Of a stretch of 64,000 nt of DNA, positions 28,511 through 37,549 are shown piece after piece. A program made the translations under genes and the position numbers. Under the pieces are notes generated by a model. That model worked only from the letters and a program-made list of their open reading frames with translations. It ran no database searches and had not been told where the DNA came from. Location: the NCBI RefSeq assembly GCF_004217225.1, contig NZ_SHKM01000002.1, positions 1 to 64,000 of the forward strand, written 5' to 3'. The stretch's first letter is position 1; each line of letters starts with the position of its first letter. The stretch comes from Azospira oryzae (GTDB lineage Bacteria; Pseudomonadota; Gammaproteobacteria; Burkholderiales; Rhodocyclaceae).

Positions 28511-29283
28511 CGCCCCAACCCATTCACGAAGACGAACTCCAGGCCTGGGCGGACCGGCGCCTGCCCGCCGAGCGGCAAACTCAGGTGGAGTCGTACCTGG
28601 AACAACATCCCGACACCCACGCCCGACTGCAGGCCTACCAGGCCCAGAACCGGGCCCTGCAGTCCCTCTTCCAGCCGGTGCTGGAGGAGGACATTCCGGA
28701 GCACCTGCAGGAACTGCCGCGGCCGGCGCCCCTCCTCCGGCAGCGCTTCCTCACCTGGCCCTGGCAGAGCGCCGCCGCGGTACTGCTGGTGCTGTCGGGC
28801 GCCCTGGCCGGCTGGCAGGCCCATACCTACCTGCCGTCGCCCAGCCTGGCTGCAGCCCTGCCCCGCCAGGCGGCCATCGCCCACGCGGTGTATACACCGG
28901 AGGTGCGCCACCCGGTGGAAGTCGGCGCCGACCAGGAAACCCATCTGGCCGCCTGGCTGTCGAAACGGCTCGGCGCCCCCCTGCGCCCGCCCCGCCTCGG
29001 CGCCCAGGGCTTCGAACTGGTGGGCGGGCGCCTGCTGCCGGGCGGCCAGGGCCCTGTGGCCCTGTTCATGTACCAGGACGGGGGCGGCCAGCGCCTGACC
29101 CTCTATGTCAGCGGCGAAGGCAGCGGCAGTGGCGACACCTCCTTCCGTTTCAGCCGGGAAGGGGACGTCAGCGTTTTCTACTGGGTGGACGGTGGCTTCG
29201 GCTATGCTTTGTCCGGCACGCTGGACAAGGCAAGCCTGGGCACCATCGCCACCCAGGTCTATCAACAACTGGAAGCCCGCTAG
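28507..29283 (+). CDS. Membrane anti-sigma factor
   Basis: 258 aa. The N-terminal cytoplasmic helical region of about 80 residues begins [18 protein letters not shown], the layout of an anti-sigma domain but without the HxxxCxxC zinc site. One transmembrane helix lies at about 87-104, followed by a periplasmic domain of about 150 residues with beta character ([19 protein letters not shown]). Sensing is therefore probably periplasmic and not through a zinc thiol switch. Partner of the ECF factor by overlap and context. Confidence 0.85.
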   Translation: MTPQPIHEDELQAWADRRLPAERQTQVESYLEQHPDTHARLQAYQAQNRALQSLFQPVLEEDIPEHLQELPRPAPLLRQRFLTWPWQSAAAVLLVLSGALAGWQAHTYLPSPSLAAALPRQAAIAHAVYTPEVRHPVEVGADQETHLAAWLSKRLGAPLRPPRLGAQGFELVGGRLLPGGQGPVALFMYQDGGGQRLTLYVSGEGSGSGDTSFRFSREGDVSVFYWVDGGFGYALSGTLDKASLGTIATQVYQQLEAR

Positions 29284-29329
29284 GCCGGCCCGCCCCGAGC
29301 CTGCCCAATCCTCACCTCCGGAGCCGCCC

Positions 29330-30268
29330 ATGCTGATCCGCCGCCCCCCCGACCTGCTGCCATCCGAGATTACGCCGGAGCCCCTGGCCCGGGGTCGCCG
29401 TGCCCTGCTCAAAGGCCTCGGCGCCGGCGCCGCCCTGGCCGGTCTGGGGCTGCCCCAGATCAGCCAGGCCGGCAGCCTCGGCACCCTGCGCCCCAGCCCC
29501 TTGAGCAGCGACGAAAAGCTGACGCCCCTCAAGTCGGTCACCGGCTACAACAACTTCTACGAGTTCGGCACGGACAAGGAAGACCCGGCCCGCCACGCCC
29601 CCGGCCGCCTCAAGACCCAGCCGTGGACCGTCACCGTGGAAGGGGAGATCAAGCGACCCCGCACTTTTTCCATCGACGACCTGCTGAAGCTGGCGCCCCT
29701 GGAAGAGCGCATCTACCGCATGCGCTGTGTCGAAGGCTGGAGCATGGTGATTCCCTGGGTCGGTTTTCCCCTGGCGGAGCTGATCCGCCAGGTGGAGCCC
29801 AACGGCCAGGCTCGCTTTGTCGAATTCGTCACCCTGGCGGACCCCCAGCAGATGCCCGGCGTCCGCTCGCCCCTGCTGGACTGGCCCTATGTGGAAGGAC
29901 TGCGCCTGGACGAGGCCCAGCACCCCCTGACCCTGCTGGCCGTCGGCCTCTACGGCGAGGTGCTGCCGGCCCAGAACGGCGCGCCGATCCGTCTGGTGGT
30001 GCCGTGGAAGTACGGCTTCAAGAGCGCCAAGTCCATCGTGCGCATCCGCTTTGTCCGCGAACAGCCCCGCAGCACCTGGATGAAGGCCGGCCCCAGCGAA
30101 TACGGCTTCTACTCCAACGTCAATCCGGCGGTGGACCATCCCCGCTGGAGCCAGGCGACGGAGCGCCGCATCGGCGAATTCATCAAGCGCAAAACCCTTC
30201 CCTTCAACGGTTACGCCGACCAGGTGGCCGGCCTCTACAGCGGCATGGACCTGCGCCGCTTCTTCTGA
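29330..30268 (+). CDS. msrP: Periplasmic methionine sulfoxide reductase, molybdopterin subunit MsrP (YedY)
   Basis: 312 aa from the ATG at 29330, with GGAG upstream. Tat signal with twin arginine R23-R24 in [11 protein letters not shown], so it is exported folded. The molybdenum-ligating cysteine is C133 in [15 protein letters not shown], and the cofactor region [15 protein letters not shown] is present. It repairs oxidised methionines in envelope proteins using electrons from MsrQ. Its place behind an ECF/anti-sigma pair suggests induction by oxidants such as hypochlorite. Confidence 0.95.
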   Translation: MLIRRPPDLLPSEITPEPLARGRRALLKGLGAGAALAGLGLPQISQAGSLGTLRPSPLSSDEKLTPLKSVTGYNNFYEFGTDKEDPARHAPGRLKTQPWTVTVEGEIKRPRTFSIDDLLKLAPLEERIYRMRCVEGWSMVIPWVGFPLAELIRQVEPNGQARFVEFVTLADPQQMPGVRSPLLDWPYVEGLRLDEAQHPLTLLAVGLYGEVLPAQNGAPIRLVVPWKYGFKSAKSIVRIRFVREQPRSTWMKAGPSEYGFYSNVNPAVDHPRWSQATERRIGEFIKRKTLPFNGYADQVAGLYSGMDLRRFF

Positions 30269-30280
30269 CATCTTCCGCCC

Positions 30281-30982
30281 ATGACCTTCCAGCCCACCCC
30301 ACGCCAACTTACCGCCATCAAGGCCGCCCTGTTCCTGCTCACCCTGCTGCCGGCCCTGCACTATGCCCACGGCCTGTGGTCGGACAGCCTTGGGGCCAAT
30401 CCCATCGAAGCCCTGACCCGGGGCATGGGCATCTGGACCCTCAACTTCCTCTTTCTCACCCTGTGCGTCTCGCCCCTGCGCAAGCTCTCCGGCTGGCACT
30501 GGCTGCTGCGCCTGCGCCGCATGCTGGGGCTGACGGCCTTCGCCTACGGTTGCCTGCACTTGCTCACCTACCTCTGGCTGGATCAGTTCTGGGACGTGGA
30601 CGCCATCGCCCGGGACATCTGGAAGCGCCCCTTCATCACCGTCGGCGCCACCGCCTTCCTGCTGATGCTGCCCCTGGCCCTGACCTCCAGCCACGCCGCC
30701 ATCCGCAGCCTCGGCGGCAAGCGCTGGCAGAGCCTGCACCGGGCCGTCTATGCGGTAGCGATCCTGGGGGTGGTGCATTACCTGTGGCTGGTGAAACGGG
30801 TGGCCCTGCTGGACCCCATCATCTACGCCCTGGTCCTGGCCATCCTGCTGGGATGGCGCGTGGTGGAACGCATCCGGCTGAACGGCCCCTGGCCGACCCG
30901 CAGCACGCCGCCGGCAGTGCAGCCTGTCGTCTTCATGAAGCGGGACGCGGCGGCGGCCCTGGGGGTGCCGAAGAAGCGCTAA
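30281..30982 (+). CDS. msrQ: Haem-binding membrane subunit MsrQ (YedZ)
   Basis: 233 aa with about six transmembrane helices of the ferric-reductase-like type. Conserved segments are GIWTLNFLFLTLCVSPLRK, RRMLGLTAFAYGCLHLLTYL and LHRAVYAVAILGVVHYLWL, whose histidines bind haem b. It passes electrons from the quinone pool to MsrP. Starts 12 bases after msrP. Confidence 0.95.
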   Translation: MTFQPTPRQLTAIKAALFLLTLLPALHYAHGLWSDSLGANPIEALTRGMGIWTLNFLFLTLCVSPLRKLSGWHWLLRLRRMLGLTAFAYGCLHLLTYLWLDQFWDVDAIARDIWKRPFITVGATAFLLMLPLALTSSHAAIRSLGGKRWQSLHRAVYAVAILGVVHYLWLVKRVALLDPIIYALVLAILLGWRVVERIRLNGPWPTRSTPPAVQPVVFMKRDAAAALGVPKKR

Positions 30983-30988
30983 AACAAA

Positions 30989-31018
30989 GGGCCCTGGGCA
31001 CTCGTGCGCCCAGGGCCC
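30989..31018. terminator. GC-rich hairpin between convergent msrQ and bioC
   Basis: GGGCCCTGGGC (30989-30999) and GCCCAGGGCCC (31008-31018) form a perfect 11-bp stem with an 8-base loop. No T tract on either side. Confidence 0.55.
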
Positions 31019-31051
31019 GCCAGTATCGGGAAGATGGGGAAGGCTTGACCG

Positions 31052-31954
31052 CTAGGGGCGGTTTCGATCGAAGCGGACGATGCTGCGCCCGTCGGCAGTC
31101 TTCTTCGGCGCAGTTTTCCAGGCGTGGCCGTAGACCACCTCCAGCGTCACCGGCACCCGGCCGTCCCTGGCCTTGGCGGCAAAGGCGGCGGCTGCCTGGC
31201 GCCACAGACGGGGCGTCATCAGGCCGTGGCGGCGCGCCGTCATGGCGACGGTGTCGCCGGCGGCCTTCAGTTCGGCAGCCAGGGCGTCAAAGTCCGGATA
31301 GGTCAGGGTGAGGATTTCCATATCCATCACCGGATCGGCGAAACCGCAATGGACCAGCAGATCGCCCCAGTCGTGCATGTCGATGAAGCGCTGGGTGTGG
31401 GCGTAGCCATCACCGAAGGCGGCCCGCAGTTCCTTCAGCGTATCCGGGCCGAAGGTGGAAAACATCAGCAGCCCCCCGACTTCCAGGGTGCGATGCAATT
31501 CCTTGAGCACCGGTTCCGGGTCATTCACCCAGTGCAGCATGAGGTTGGACCAGAGCAGGGAGAAACTGCCGCCGGCAAAGGGCAGCCGGGCCGCCTCGCC
31601 GCCCGCCAGGGCCGGCCCCCGGGAGCCACCGCCGAGCCAGGCGGGAAGCCGGGAAAGCAACGGGCCGCTGGCCGGATGCTGGCGCCGGGCCTGGTCCAGC
31701 ATGGCCGGCACGGCGTCCACACCAACGGTAAGGGCCTGGGGATAGCGGGCCTGGAGAGGCGCCAGGTCGGCGCCGGTGGCGCAGCCCAGATCGAGGATGC
31801 GCGCCGGTTCCAGGCGCACGTAGTCGAGACGTTCGGCCATGCGGCCGCCCACTTCCCGGGCGACAAAGGCGGCGCCGTCGTAGCCGGCGGCGGCACGCGC
31901 AAAGGCGCGCCGCACCTGGCGGTCGTCCACCAGGGGAGCCGCGGCCTGTTCCAT
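31052..31954 (-). CDS. bioC: Malonyl-ACP O-methyltransferase BioC
   Basis: 300 aa from the ATG at 31954. An open frame extends far upstream, but only as an antiphase reading of bioB. SAM-dependent methyltransferase with motif I RILDLGCATGADLAPL, LLWSNLMLHWVNDPE and GGLLMFSTFGPDTLKELR, typical of BioC. It methylates malonyl-ACP to start pimelate synthesis for biotin. It lies 5 bases after bioB on the same strand. Confidence 0.93.
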   Translation of the reverse strand: MEQAAAPLVDDRQVRRAFARAAAGYDGAAFVAREVGGRMAERLDYVRLEPARILDLGCATGADLAPLQARYPQALTVGVDAVPAMLDQARRQHPASGPLLSRLPAWLGGGSRGPALAGGEAARLPFAGGSFSLLWSNLMLHWVNDPEPVLKELHRTLEVGGLLMFSTFGPDTLKELRAAFGDGYAHTQRFIDMHDWGDLLVHCGFADPVMDMEILTLTYPDFDALAAELKAAGDTVAMTARRHGLMTPRLWRQAAAAFAAKARDGRVPVTLEVVYGHAWKTAPKKTADGRSIVRFDRNRP

Positions 31955-31959
31955 GGGAT

Positions 31960-32967
31960 TTAGACGGGCTTGAGGCCGAGCTTGGCGAACATGGCGTCGT
32001 CCTGGTCGGCCTGGGAGTTGCCGGTGGTCAGGAGCGCTTCGCCGTAGAAGATGGAATTGGCACCGGCCAGGAAGCACAGGGTCTGCAGTTCCTCGCTCAT
32101 CTCGTGGCGACCGGCGGAGAGGCGCACATAGGAGGTGGGCATGGTGATGCGGGCGGCGGCGATGGTGCGCACGAACTCGATGCCGTCCACCGGATTGACG
32201 TTGGCCAGGGGCGTGCCGGGAATCGGCACCAGGTTGTTGATGGGCACGGATTCCGGTGCCTTGGGCAGGTTGGCCAGCTGGGCGATGAGGGCCGCCCGGT
32301 TCTTGCGGGTCTCGCCCATGCCGATGATGCCGCCGGAACAGACGTTGATGCCGGCATCCCGCACCTGCTCCAGGGTGTCGATGCGGTCTTCCTGGCAATG
32401 GCTCTTGATCACCTGGCCGTAGAATTCCTTGTCCGTGTCCAGGTTGTGGTTGTAGTAGTCGAGGCCGGCATCCTTCAGCTTTTCGGCCTGGCCGTCCTTG
32501 AGCATGCCCAGGGTGACGCAGGTCTGCAGACCCAGGGCCTTGACGGCGGAAATCATTTCGGTGACCTTGTCCAGGTCCTTGTCCTTCGGACCGCGCCAGG
32601 CGGCGCCCATGCAGAAGCGGGATGCGCCCCGGTCCTTGGCGGACTGGGCGGCCTTGAGCACGTCATCCAGGGGCAGCAGGGCTTCCCGCTCCACGTCGGT
32701 GCTGTAGCGGGCGGACTGGGAACAGTAGCCGCAGTCCTCGGAACAGCCGCCGGTCTTCACGGAGAGCAGGGTGGAACGCTGAATCGCATTGGGGTCGAAG
32801 TTTTCCCGGTGCACCTGCTGGGCGCGGAAGACCAGGTCCATGAAAGGCAGATCGAACAGGGCCTGCACCTGCTCCAGGCTCCACACCGGCTTGTCGGTGG
32901 CAGCATGGGCGGAAGCACTATTGGCGGCGGGAGAAGTGGTGGAAACGGCGGCTGCGACTGCATTCAT
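31960..32967 (-). CDS. bioB: Biotin synthase
   Basis: 335 aa from the ATG at 32967 (AAAGG upstream). The ATG at 33003 would add 12 residues but would sit at the palindrome and has no ribosome site. Radical SAM enzyme with the C75-x3-C79-x2-C82 cluster in [19 protein letters not shown] motif and [12 protein letters not shown]. It inserts sulfur into dethiobiotin. The first 30 residues are alanine/serine/threonine rich and not conserved. Confidence 0.95.
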   Translation of the reverse strand: MNAVAAAVSTTSPAANSASAHAATDKPVWSLEQVQALFDLPFMDLVFRAQQVHRENFDPNAIQRSTLLSVKTGGCSEDCGYCSQSARYSTDVEREALLPLDDVLKAAQSAKDRGASRFCMGAAWRGPKDKDLDKVTEMISAVKALGLQTCVTLGMLKDGQAEKLKDAGLDYYNHNLDTDKEFYGQVIKSHCQEDRIDTLEQVRDAGINVCSGGIIGMGETRKNRAALIAQLANLPKAPESVPINNLVPIPGTPLANVNPVDGIEFVRTIAAARITMPTSYVRLSAGRHEMSEELQTLCFLAGANSIFYGEALLTTGNSQADQDDAMFAKLGLKPV

Positions 32968-32999
32968 GGCAAAACCTTTGCGAAAAACCCTACTGGCAT

Positions 33000-33059
33000 C
33001 CATACTATTAAGTATGGCTCATAATTATGAATAATCCCGGAGCACGGGTGAAATGTCAA
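33000..33059 (-). promoter_or_regulatory. bioB promoter with 18-base palindromic candidate operator
   Basis: The minus strand reads TTGACA (33054-33059), a 17-base spacer and GATTAT (33031-33036), with a start near 33024. Just downstream lies the perfect inverted repeat CCATACT-ATTA-AGTATGG (33000-33017), well placed to block bioBC transcription. It does not resemble the BirA operator half-site TTGTAAACC that I know. The -35 overlaps the comF start codon on the other strand. Confidence 0.55.
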
Positions 33060-33778
33060 TTGTAGCCCAAAGCCGGAAAGTCCTCGGGCGGGCCTGGAAA
33101 TTCGCTTTGAATTCAGTGCTTCCGGCCAGTTGCCTGCTGTGCCACAACCGCTGTGAGGAAGGCATGCTGTGCGCCGCCTGCCATGACGACCTGCCGCTGC
33201 TCGGCGCCAATGCCTGTCCCCGCTGCGCCGAACCCGGCACCGGCGGCCTGACCTGTGGCCACTGCCAGAAGCAGCCTCCCCACTTCGACCGCGCCTGGGC
33301 CCCATGGCGTTACGAGCATCCCGTGGACCGGCTGATCCAGGCCTTCAAATATCAGGGCCAACTGGGGCTGGCACCCCTCTTCGCCGAAGGGCTGGCGCGA
33401 CAGCTGGCACCCCTGGCCGACCAGTGGGACGCCATCGTGCCCCTGCCCCTGCATGGGGAGCGGATGGGCGAGCGGGGCTTCAACCAGAGTCTGGAACTGG
33501 GCAAGCACCTGGGCCGGCTGCTGAACCTGCCGGTCCTGTCCCAGGTCTGCCAACGGACGCGAGCGACAACGGCCCAGGCAGAACTGCCCATCGACAAGCG
33601 CCACGCCAACGTCCGCGGCGCCTTTCATTGCACCGCCGCCCTCGACGGCCAGCGGCTGCTCCTGCTTGACGACGTCCTCACCACCGGCGCCACCCTCTCA
33701 GAATGTGCCAGAACCCTGAAACTGCATGGCGCACGACAGGTGGATGTAGGCGTCATTGCCCGCACCTGTCATCATTAG
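33053..33778 (+). CDS. comF: ComF family phosphoribosyltransferase-like protein
   Basis: 241 aa. N-terminal double zinc ribbon with CLLCHNRC, CAAC, CPRC and CGHC pairs (residues 27-71), then a PRT domain with PRPP loop LLLLDDVLTTGATL. Needed for natural transformation where tested. Here it is near a type IV pilus system and divergent from bioB, a common betaproteobacterial layout. ATG at 33053 with GGAG upstream. Confidence 0.93.
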   Translation: MSIVAQSRKVLGRAWKFALNSVLPASCLLCHNRCEEGMLCAACHDDLPLLGANACPRCAEPGTGGLTCGHCQKQPPHFDRAWAPWRYEHPVDRLIQAFKYQGQLGLAPLFAEGLARQLAPLADQWDAIVPLPLHGERMGERGFNQSLELGKHLGRLLNLPVLSQVCQRTRATTAQAELPIDKRHANVRGAFHCTAALDGQRLLLLDDVLTTGATLSECARTLKLHGARQVDVGVIARTCHH

Positions 33779-33799
33779 CCTTTTTTCGCAGCCGCCCCG

Positions 33800-35614
33800 A
33801 TGTCCTTTTCCTATCAGCGCCATCTGCAGTGCAGCCTGTTCCTGGTCGGGGCCATGGCCTGCCTGCCCTTCCTCAATCCGCACCACTACAACCCCATTCC
33901 CTCCTTTTATGCGGAGTGGTGGGCCGGCCTGCTTGGCCTGTTGGCCAGCAGCCTGTTCCTGCGGGAGCCGGCACGCCAGGATCTGCGCCTGCCCCTGGGC
34001 GCCCTGATTCCCTTTGCCCTCATTGCCCTGTTCCTGTTTCAACTGGTTGCCGGCAAAGTCCATTTCCTGCACCAGGGACTGCTCTTTTGCCTCTACCTCA
34101 TCTGGGCCTGCCTCATGCTGCTGCTGGGCCGGGTGCTGGTCAGGGAAGCCGGCCTGGAACGCCTGACGCAGACGCTATCCATCGGCTTTCTCTGCGGCGG
34201 CCTGATGAGCCTCCTCATCGTCGGCCTGCAGTTGTATCGTCCCGACTGGCTGGGCCTGGAATTCATTTTCCCCACCCGCAATGGCCAGGTCTTTGCCAAC
34301 CTGGGGCAACGCAACCAGTTCGCCGACTATCTTTGGCTGGGCGTCCTCTCCGCCATCTATCTCCAGGCCCGGCAGCGCCTGCGCCTGTGGCAGTTCCTGC
34401 TGGCCGCCATACCCCTGGCTCTGTGCGCCGTCTTCACGGCCTCCCGCTCCGTCTATCTGTACATCGCAGCCACGGCCATCCTGAGTTTTGCCGTGGGCTA
34501 TCGGCAGTCCGACTTTGCTTCGATTCGCAGAGGTACCGGGTGGGTCATCGCCGCCGCATTGCTGGTGGAGCTTGCCAAGCACTTCGGCAACGTGAGCGAC
34601 GTTGCCATGGTCACGGCCGGTGAGCGCCTGTACAGCGACCCCGGCGGCATTTCCACCCGTTTTGCCTTGTGGCTGATCGCCTGGAACAGTTTCCTCCAGG
34701 CTCCCCTGCTGGGCGTCGGCCTGGGCGGTTTCTCCTGGCAGACCTTCGTCCTGGCCGGCTCCGTCCCACCGGGCAGCCTGCCGGGTGCGGCGGAACACGC
34801 ACACAACCTTTTCGCCCAGCTGCTGGCCGAATTCGGCATCGCCAGTTTGCTGACCCTGATGCTCGTCGGCGTGGCGCTGTGGCGCGAATTCCGGAAGCAG
34901 GCATGGGGGCATGGGCATTGGTGGGGACTGGCCGCCATCACCATCATCGGACTGCACAGCCAGCTGGAATACCCCCTGTGGTACGCCTTCTTCCTCGGCC
35001 CCATGGCCATCCTCCTGGGAGCGCTGGCCCCCAGGCCCATTTCCATAGACCTGGGCAAGCTCGGTCCCCGGGCAATGGCGCTGCTGCTGCTGGCCGGCAT
35101 CTGGGTCATGGGCAACCTGTATCGGGACTATTCCCTGCTGGAGGACACCATGCACTGGCGGGATATCGACACGACCCAGCAGGCCTCCTGGCCGGAAGTG
35201 CATACCCGCTTGAGCAAGCTCTACGGCGAGTCCCTGTTCCCCCACTACGTCCAGCTCTACTACGCGCTGGCCGCCCCCATCAGCCCGGACAATCTGGAGG
35301 AAAAACTGGCAATCACCGCCGACAGCCTGTTGTTCTCGCCGGTGGATCGACTGGTCTTCAAGTACCCGGCCCTGCTGGCCCTGGCCGGGCGCCAGGATGA
35401 GGCCCAACAGATGCTGCAGCTGGCCATCCTCGCCTATCCCGCCCGGGTGCCAGCGGCACTGGGTCAGGTTCGGGTGCTGGCCGACAACTATCCGGAAATC
35501 AGGACGCTGGCAGCTTCCCTGGAAAAGGCCGAGGCGGCCGCCAGGCAGCCCCCCGGATTCAGCGCAGGCGCTGCTCCACAAACGCCGCCATCTCCGGTGT
35601 CAGGGAACCGCTAG
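33800..35614 (+). CDS. PglL-type O-oligosaccharyltransferase (Wzy/WaaL superfamily)
   Basis: 604 aa with 11-13 predicted transmembrane helices in the first 450 residues, a periplasmic loop with AEHAHNLFAQLLAEFG (about 331-346) carrying the conserved histidine, GQRNQFADYLWLG and FTASRSVYLYIA, then a soluble C-terminal region of about 150 residues with TPR-like helices. This matches PglL_A/Wzy_C pilin O-glycosyltransferases. It lies next to the MSHA cluster and converges with mshN, overlapping it by 56 bases at the 3' end. Pilins here are the likely acceptors, although O-antigen ligase cannot be excluded. Confidence 0.82.
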   Translation: MSFSYQRHLQCSLFLVGAMACLPFLNPHHYNPIPSFYAEWWAGLLGLLASSLFLREPARQDLRLPLGALIPFALIALFLFQLVAGKVHFLHQGLLFCLYLIWACLMLLLGRVLVREAGLERLTQTLSIGFLCGGLMSLLIVGLQLYRPDWLGLEFIFPTRNGQVFANLGQRNQFADYLWLGVLSAIYLQARQRLRLWQFLLAAIPLALCAVFTASRSVYLYIAATAILSFAVGYRQSDFASIRRGTGWVIAAALLVELAKHFGNVSDVAMVTAGERLYSDPGGISTRFALWLIAWNSFLQAPLLGVGLGGFSWQTFVLAGSVPPGSLPGAAEHAHNLFAQLLAEFGIASLLTLMLVGVALWREFRKQAWGHGHWWGLAAITIIGLHSQLEYPLWYAFFLGPMAILLGALAPRPISIDLGKLGPRAMALLLLAGIWVMGNLYRDYSLLEDTMHWRDIDTTQQASWPEVHTRLSKLYGESLFPHYVQLYYALAAPISPDNLEEKLAITADSLLFSPVDRLVFKYPALLALAGRQDEAQQMLQLAILAYPARVPAALGQVRVLADNYPEIRTLAASLEKAEAAARQPPGFSAGAAPQTPPSPVSGNR

Positions 35615-36683
35615 CCCGGGCCGTCTGGAAGGCCGTACGCGCTTCTGCCCCGTTGCCCTGGGACTCCAGGGCTAGGCCAAGGCCGATCCACCAGCGGCCG
35701 TCATTGGGGCTGAGGCGCAAAGCCGCCCGGTAGTGCTCGGCGGCATCCTTGCCATTGCCCAGCCGCTGCAGGACATTGCCGGCCAGCCCCTGGTAATCGG
35801 CGTTGTTGGCACCCGCCCCCATGGAGGCCTGCAGGCTCTGCCAGGCTCCTGCCGCATCCCCCTTTTCGATCTGCAGCCGCGCCAGGGTCATGGCCCATTG
35901 ATAGCGTCCGGGCTGAAGTTGTACCGCCTCGGACAGCAACTCCCGGGCCTCATCATAGGAACGCTGCTCCAGCAATGCTTTGAGTAGCAACTGCCGGGCG
36001 GCTGCGTGAGTGCCATCGACCTTCAGACAGGAGCGCAGTGCATCCATGCCGGACTTGAGCTGTCCCTGGGCCAGCAGGGCAGCACCGCGCCGGTACTCGG
36101 ACTCGGCACGCTCCTGGGGAGTGGCCTGCAGGGGCGTTTTTTCGATGTGAACAGGTCCATCCCGCGTATCACCTTTGCTCGCAACACTGGCAGCAACCCC
36201 GCTCGCAGCTTTGGCAGGGACGGCTTGTGGCACGGCCACAGGAACTGGTGCAACCGCAGGGCTCTCCTTCGCCAGCGGCACACTCCGGTTTTCCTGGGGA
36301 ACGGATGATTGCCGCGGATGGGGCATCGAAAGCACATCCGACAGCCGCAAGGGCATGGGCTCCGCGGCAGCTGGGGCCGGTACCGGGGCCTCTATCGGCA
36401 CGCCGCCCCCCGCGGATGGGGCAACCGCGGGCTCACCCGTCGGAATTCCAGGGGGAGAGACCACGGCCACGGCCACAGGCGCTGCCCCACCTTGCGTTGC
36501 CAAAGGCAGGTAAAAATAAATGGCTGCCGTCGTCAGGGCGATACTGCCGCCGGCGATAACCCAAGGCAGAATGGAAGAACGACGGCTCGGAGGAAGGGAA
36601 CGTACCTCGTTGGGCAGGGCCCGCTGCACTTCTCCTGCCTGGCGCTGGTCCAGATCCTGCAGCATCTGATTGATCAGGCTCAT
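35559..36683 (-). CDS. mshN: MSHA biogenesis protein MshN (TPR protein)
   Basis: 374 aa. Short cytoplasmic N-terminus MSLINQMLQDLDQRQ, a transmembrane helix at about 40-60, a proline/alanine/valine-rich linker to about 190, and C-terminal TPR repeats (about 200-370, EYRRGAALLAQGQLKSGMDA onward). This layout matches MshN, which helps connect the inner membrane assembly to the secretin. Last gene of the MSHA transcript. Confidence 0.85.
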   Translation of the reverse strand: MSLINQMLQDLDQRQAGEVQRALPNEVRSLPPSRRSSILPWVIAGGSIALTTAAIYFYLPLATQGGAAPVAVAVVSPPGIPTGEPAVAPSAGGGVPIEAPVPAPAAAEPMPLRLSDVLSMPHPRQSSVPQENRSVPLAKESPAVAPVPVAVPQAVPAKAASGVAASVASKGDTRDGPVHIEKTPLQATPQERAESEYRRGAALLAQGQLKSGMDALRSCLKVDGTHAAARQLLLKALLEQRSYDEARELLSEAVQLQPGRYQWAMTLARLQIEKGDAAGAWQSLQASMGAGANNADYQGLAGNVLQRLGNGKDAAEHYRAALRLSPNDGRWWIGLGLALESQGNGAEARTAFQTARASGSLTPEMAAFVEQRLR

Positions 36684-36693
36684 GGCAACCTTT

Positions 36694-37524
36694 CTACCAC
36701 CAGAGACGGAGCGAGCGGGTGCCTTCCGTATCCCGGGCGGCAGCCTTGATGTGCTTACCCCTTACCTGGAAGTGTCCCTCGCCGAATACGGCCAGCAGGG
36801 CCTTGTGGGCCAGGATGTTGATCAGGCGGGGCGTACCGCGGCTGGCGCGGTGCAACCCCTTGATGGCGCCGGAGGAAAACAGCTCTTCGCCCCGATAACC
36901 GGCCACCCGCAGGCGGTGGGCCACGTAGGCCGCCACCTCGCGACGCCCCAGTCCGGGCAGGCGGTAATGGAAGGCGATCCGCTGTCGCAGTTGCCGGATT
37001 TCCGGCATGCCCAGTTTTTTGTCCAGCTCCGGCTGTCCCAGAATGACCCACTGCAGCAGTTTGCGTTTTTCTGTTTCCAGATTGGAAAGCAGGCGCAGGG
37101 CCTCCAGACTCTCCAGCGGCATGGCCTGGGCCTCGTCGATGCAGACCACGGTGGACTTGCCCTCCCGGGCGATATCCAGCAAACGCTTGTTGAGGGACTT
37201 GAGCAAGTGGTACTGATCGATATCCGGCGCCACCTTCAACCGCAATTCCTCAGCCAGGGCCAGGTAGAGGGTACGGGGCTCAAGGTTGGGGTTGGGCAGA
37301 TAGGCGGTAACGAACTTGTCGCCCAGATTCTGCAGGAGACGGCGGCAGAGCAGCGTCTTGCCGGTGCCGACCTCCCCGGTGATCTTGACGAATCCTTCTC
37401 CCGCGCGAAGCGCCACCAGAAGGGTATTCAAGGCCTCCTGGTGGCCGGTGGTGGCGTAGACAAAACTGGTGTCGGGCGTAATCCCGAACGGATACTCCAC
37501 CAATCCGAAATGCTTCAGATACAC
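36694..37524 (-). CDS. mshM: MSHA biogenesis ATPase MshM (ExeA-like AAA)
   Basis: 276 aa. Walker A GEVGTGKT (50-57), Walker B CIDEAQAMP, and an arginine-rich sensor region TPRLINILAHKALLAVFGEG. The ExeA/GspA family uses ATP to help secretins assemble through the peptidoglycan. Starts MYLKHFGLVEYPFGITPD, typical of the family. Lies between mshL and mshN. Confidence 0.9.
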   Translation of the reverse strand: MYLKHFGLVEYPFGITPDTSFVYATTGHQEALNTLLVALRAGEGFVKITGEVGTGKTLLCRRLLQNLGDKFVTAYLPNPNLEPRTLYLALAEELRLKVAPDIDQYHLLKSLNKRLLDIAREGKSTVVCIDEAQAMPLESLEALRLLSNLETEKRKLLQWVILGQPELDKKLGMPEIRQLRQRIAFHYRLPGLGRREVAAYVAHRLRVAGYRGEELFSSGAIKGLHRASRGTPRLINILAHKALLAVFGEGHFQVRGKHIKAAARDTEGTRSLRLWW

Positions 37525-37549
37525 AGCGCCCCCCCGGCTCCGGCAGATG

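Noticed and set aside
31955-32398. An upstream extension of BioC by 148 residues.
   Set aside because: It reads bioB in another phase; the BioC family starts near the ATG at 31954.
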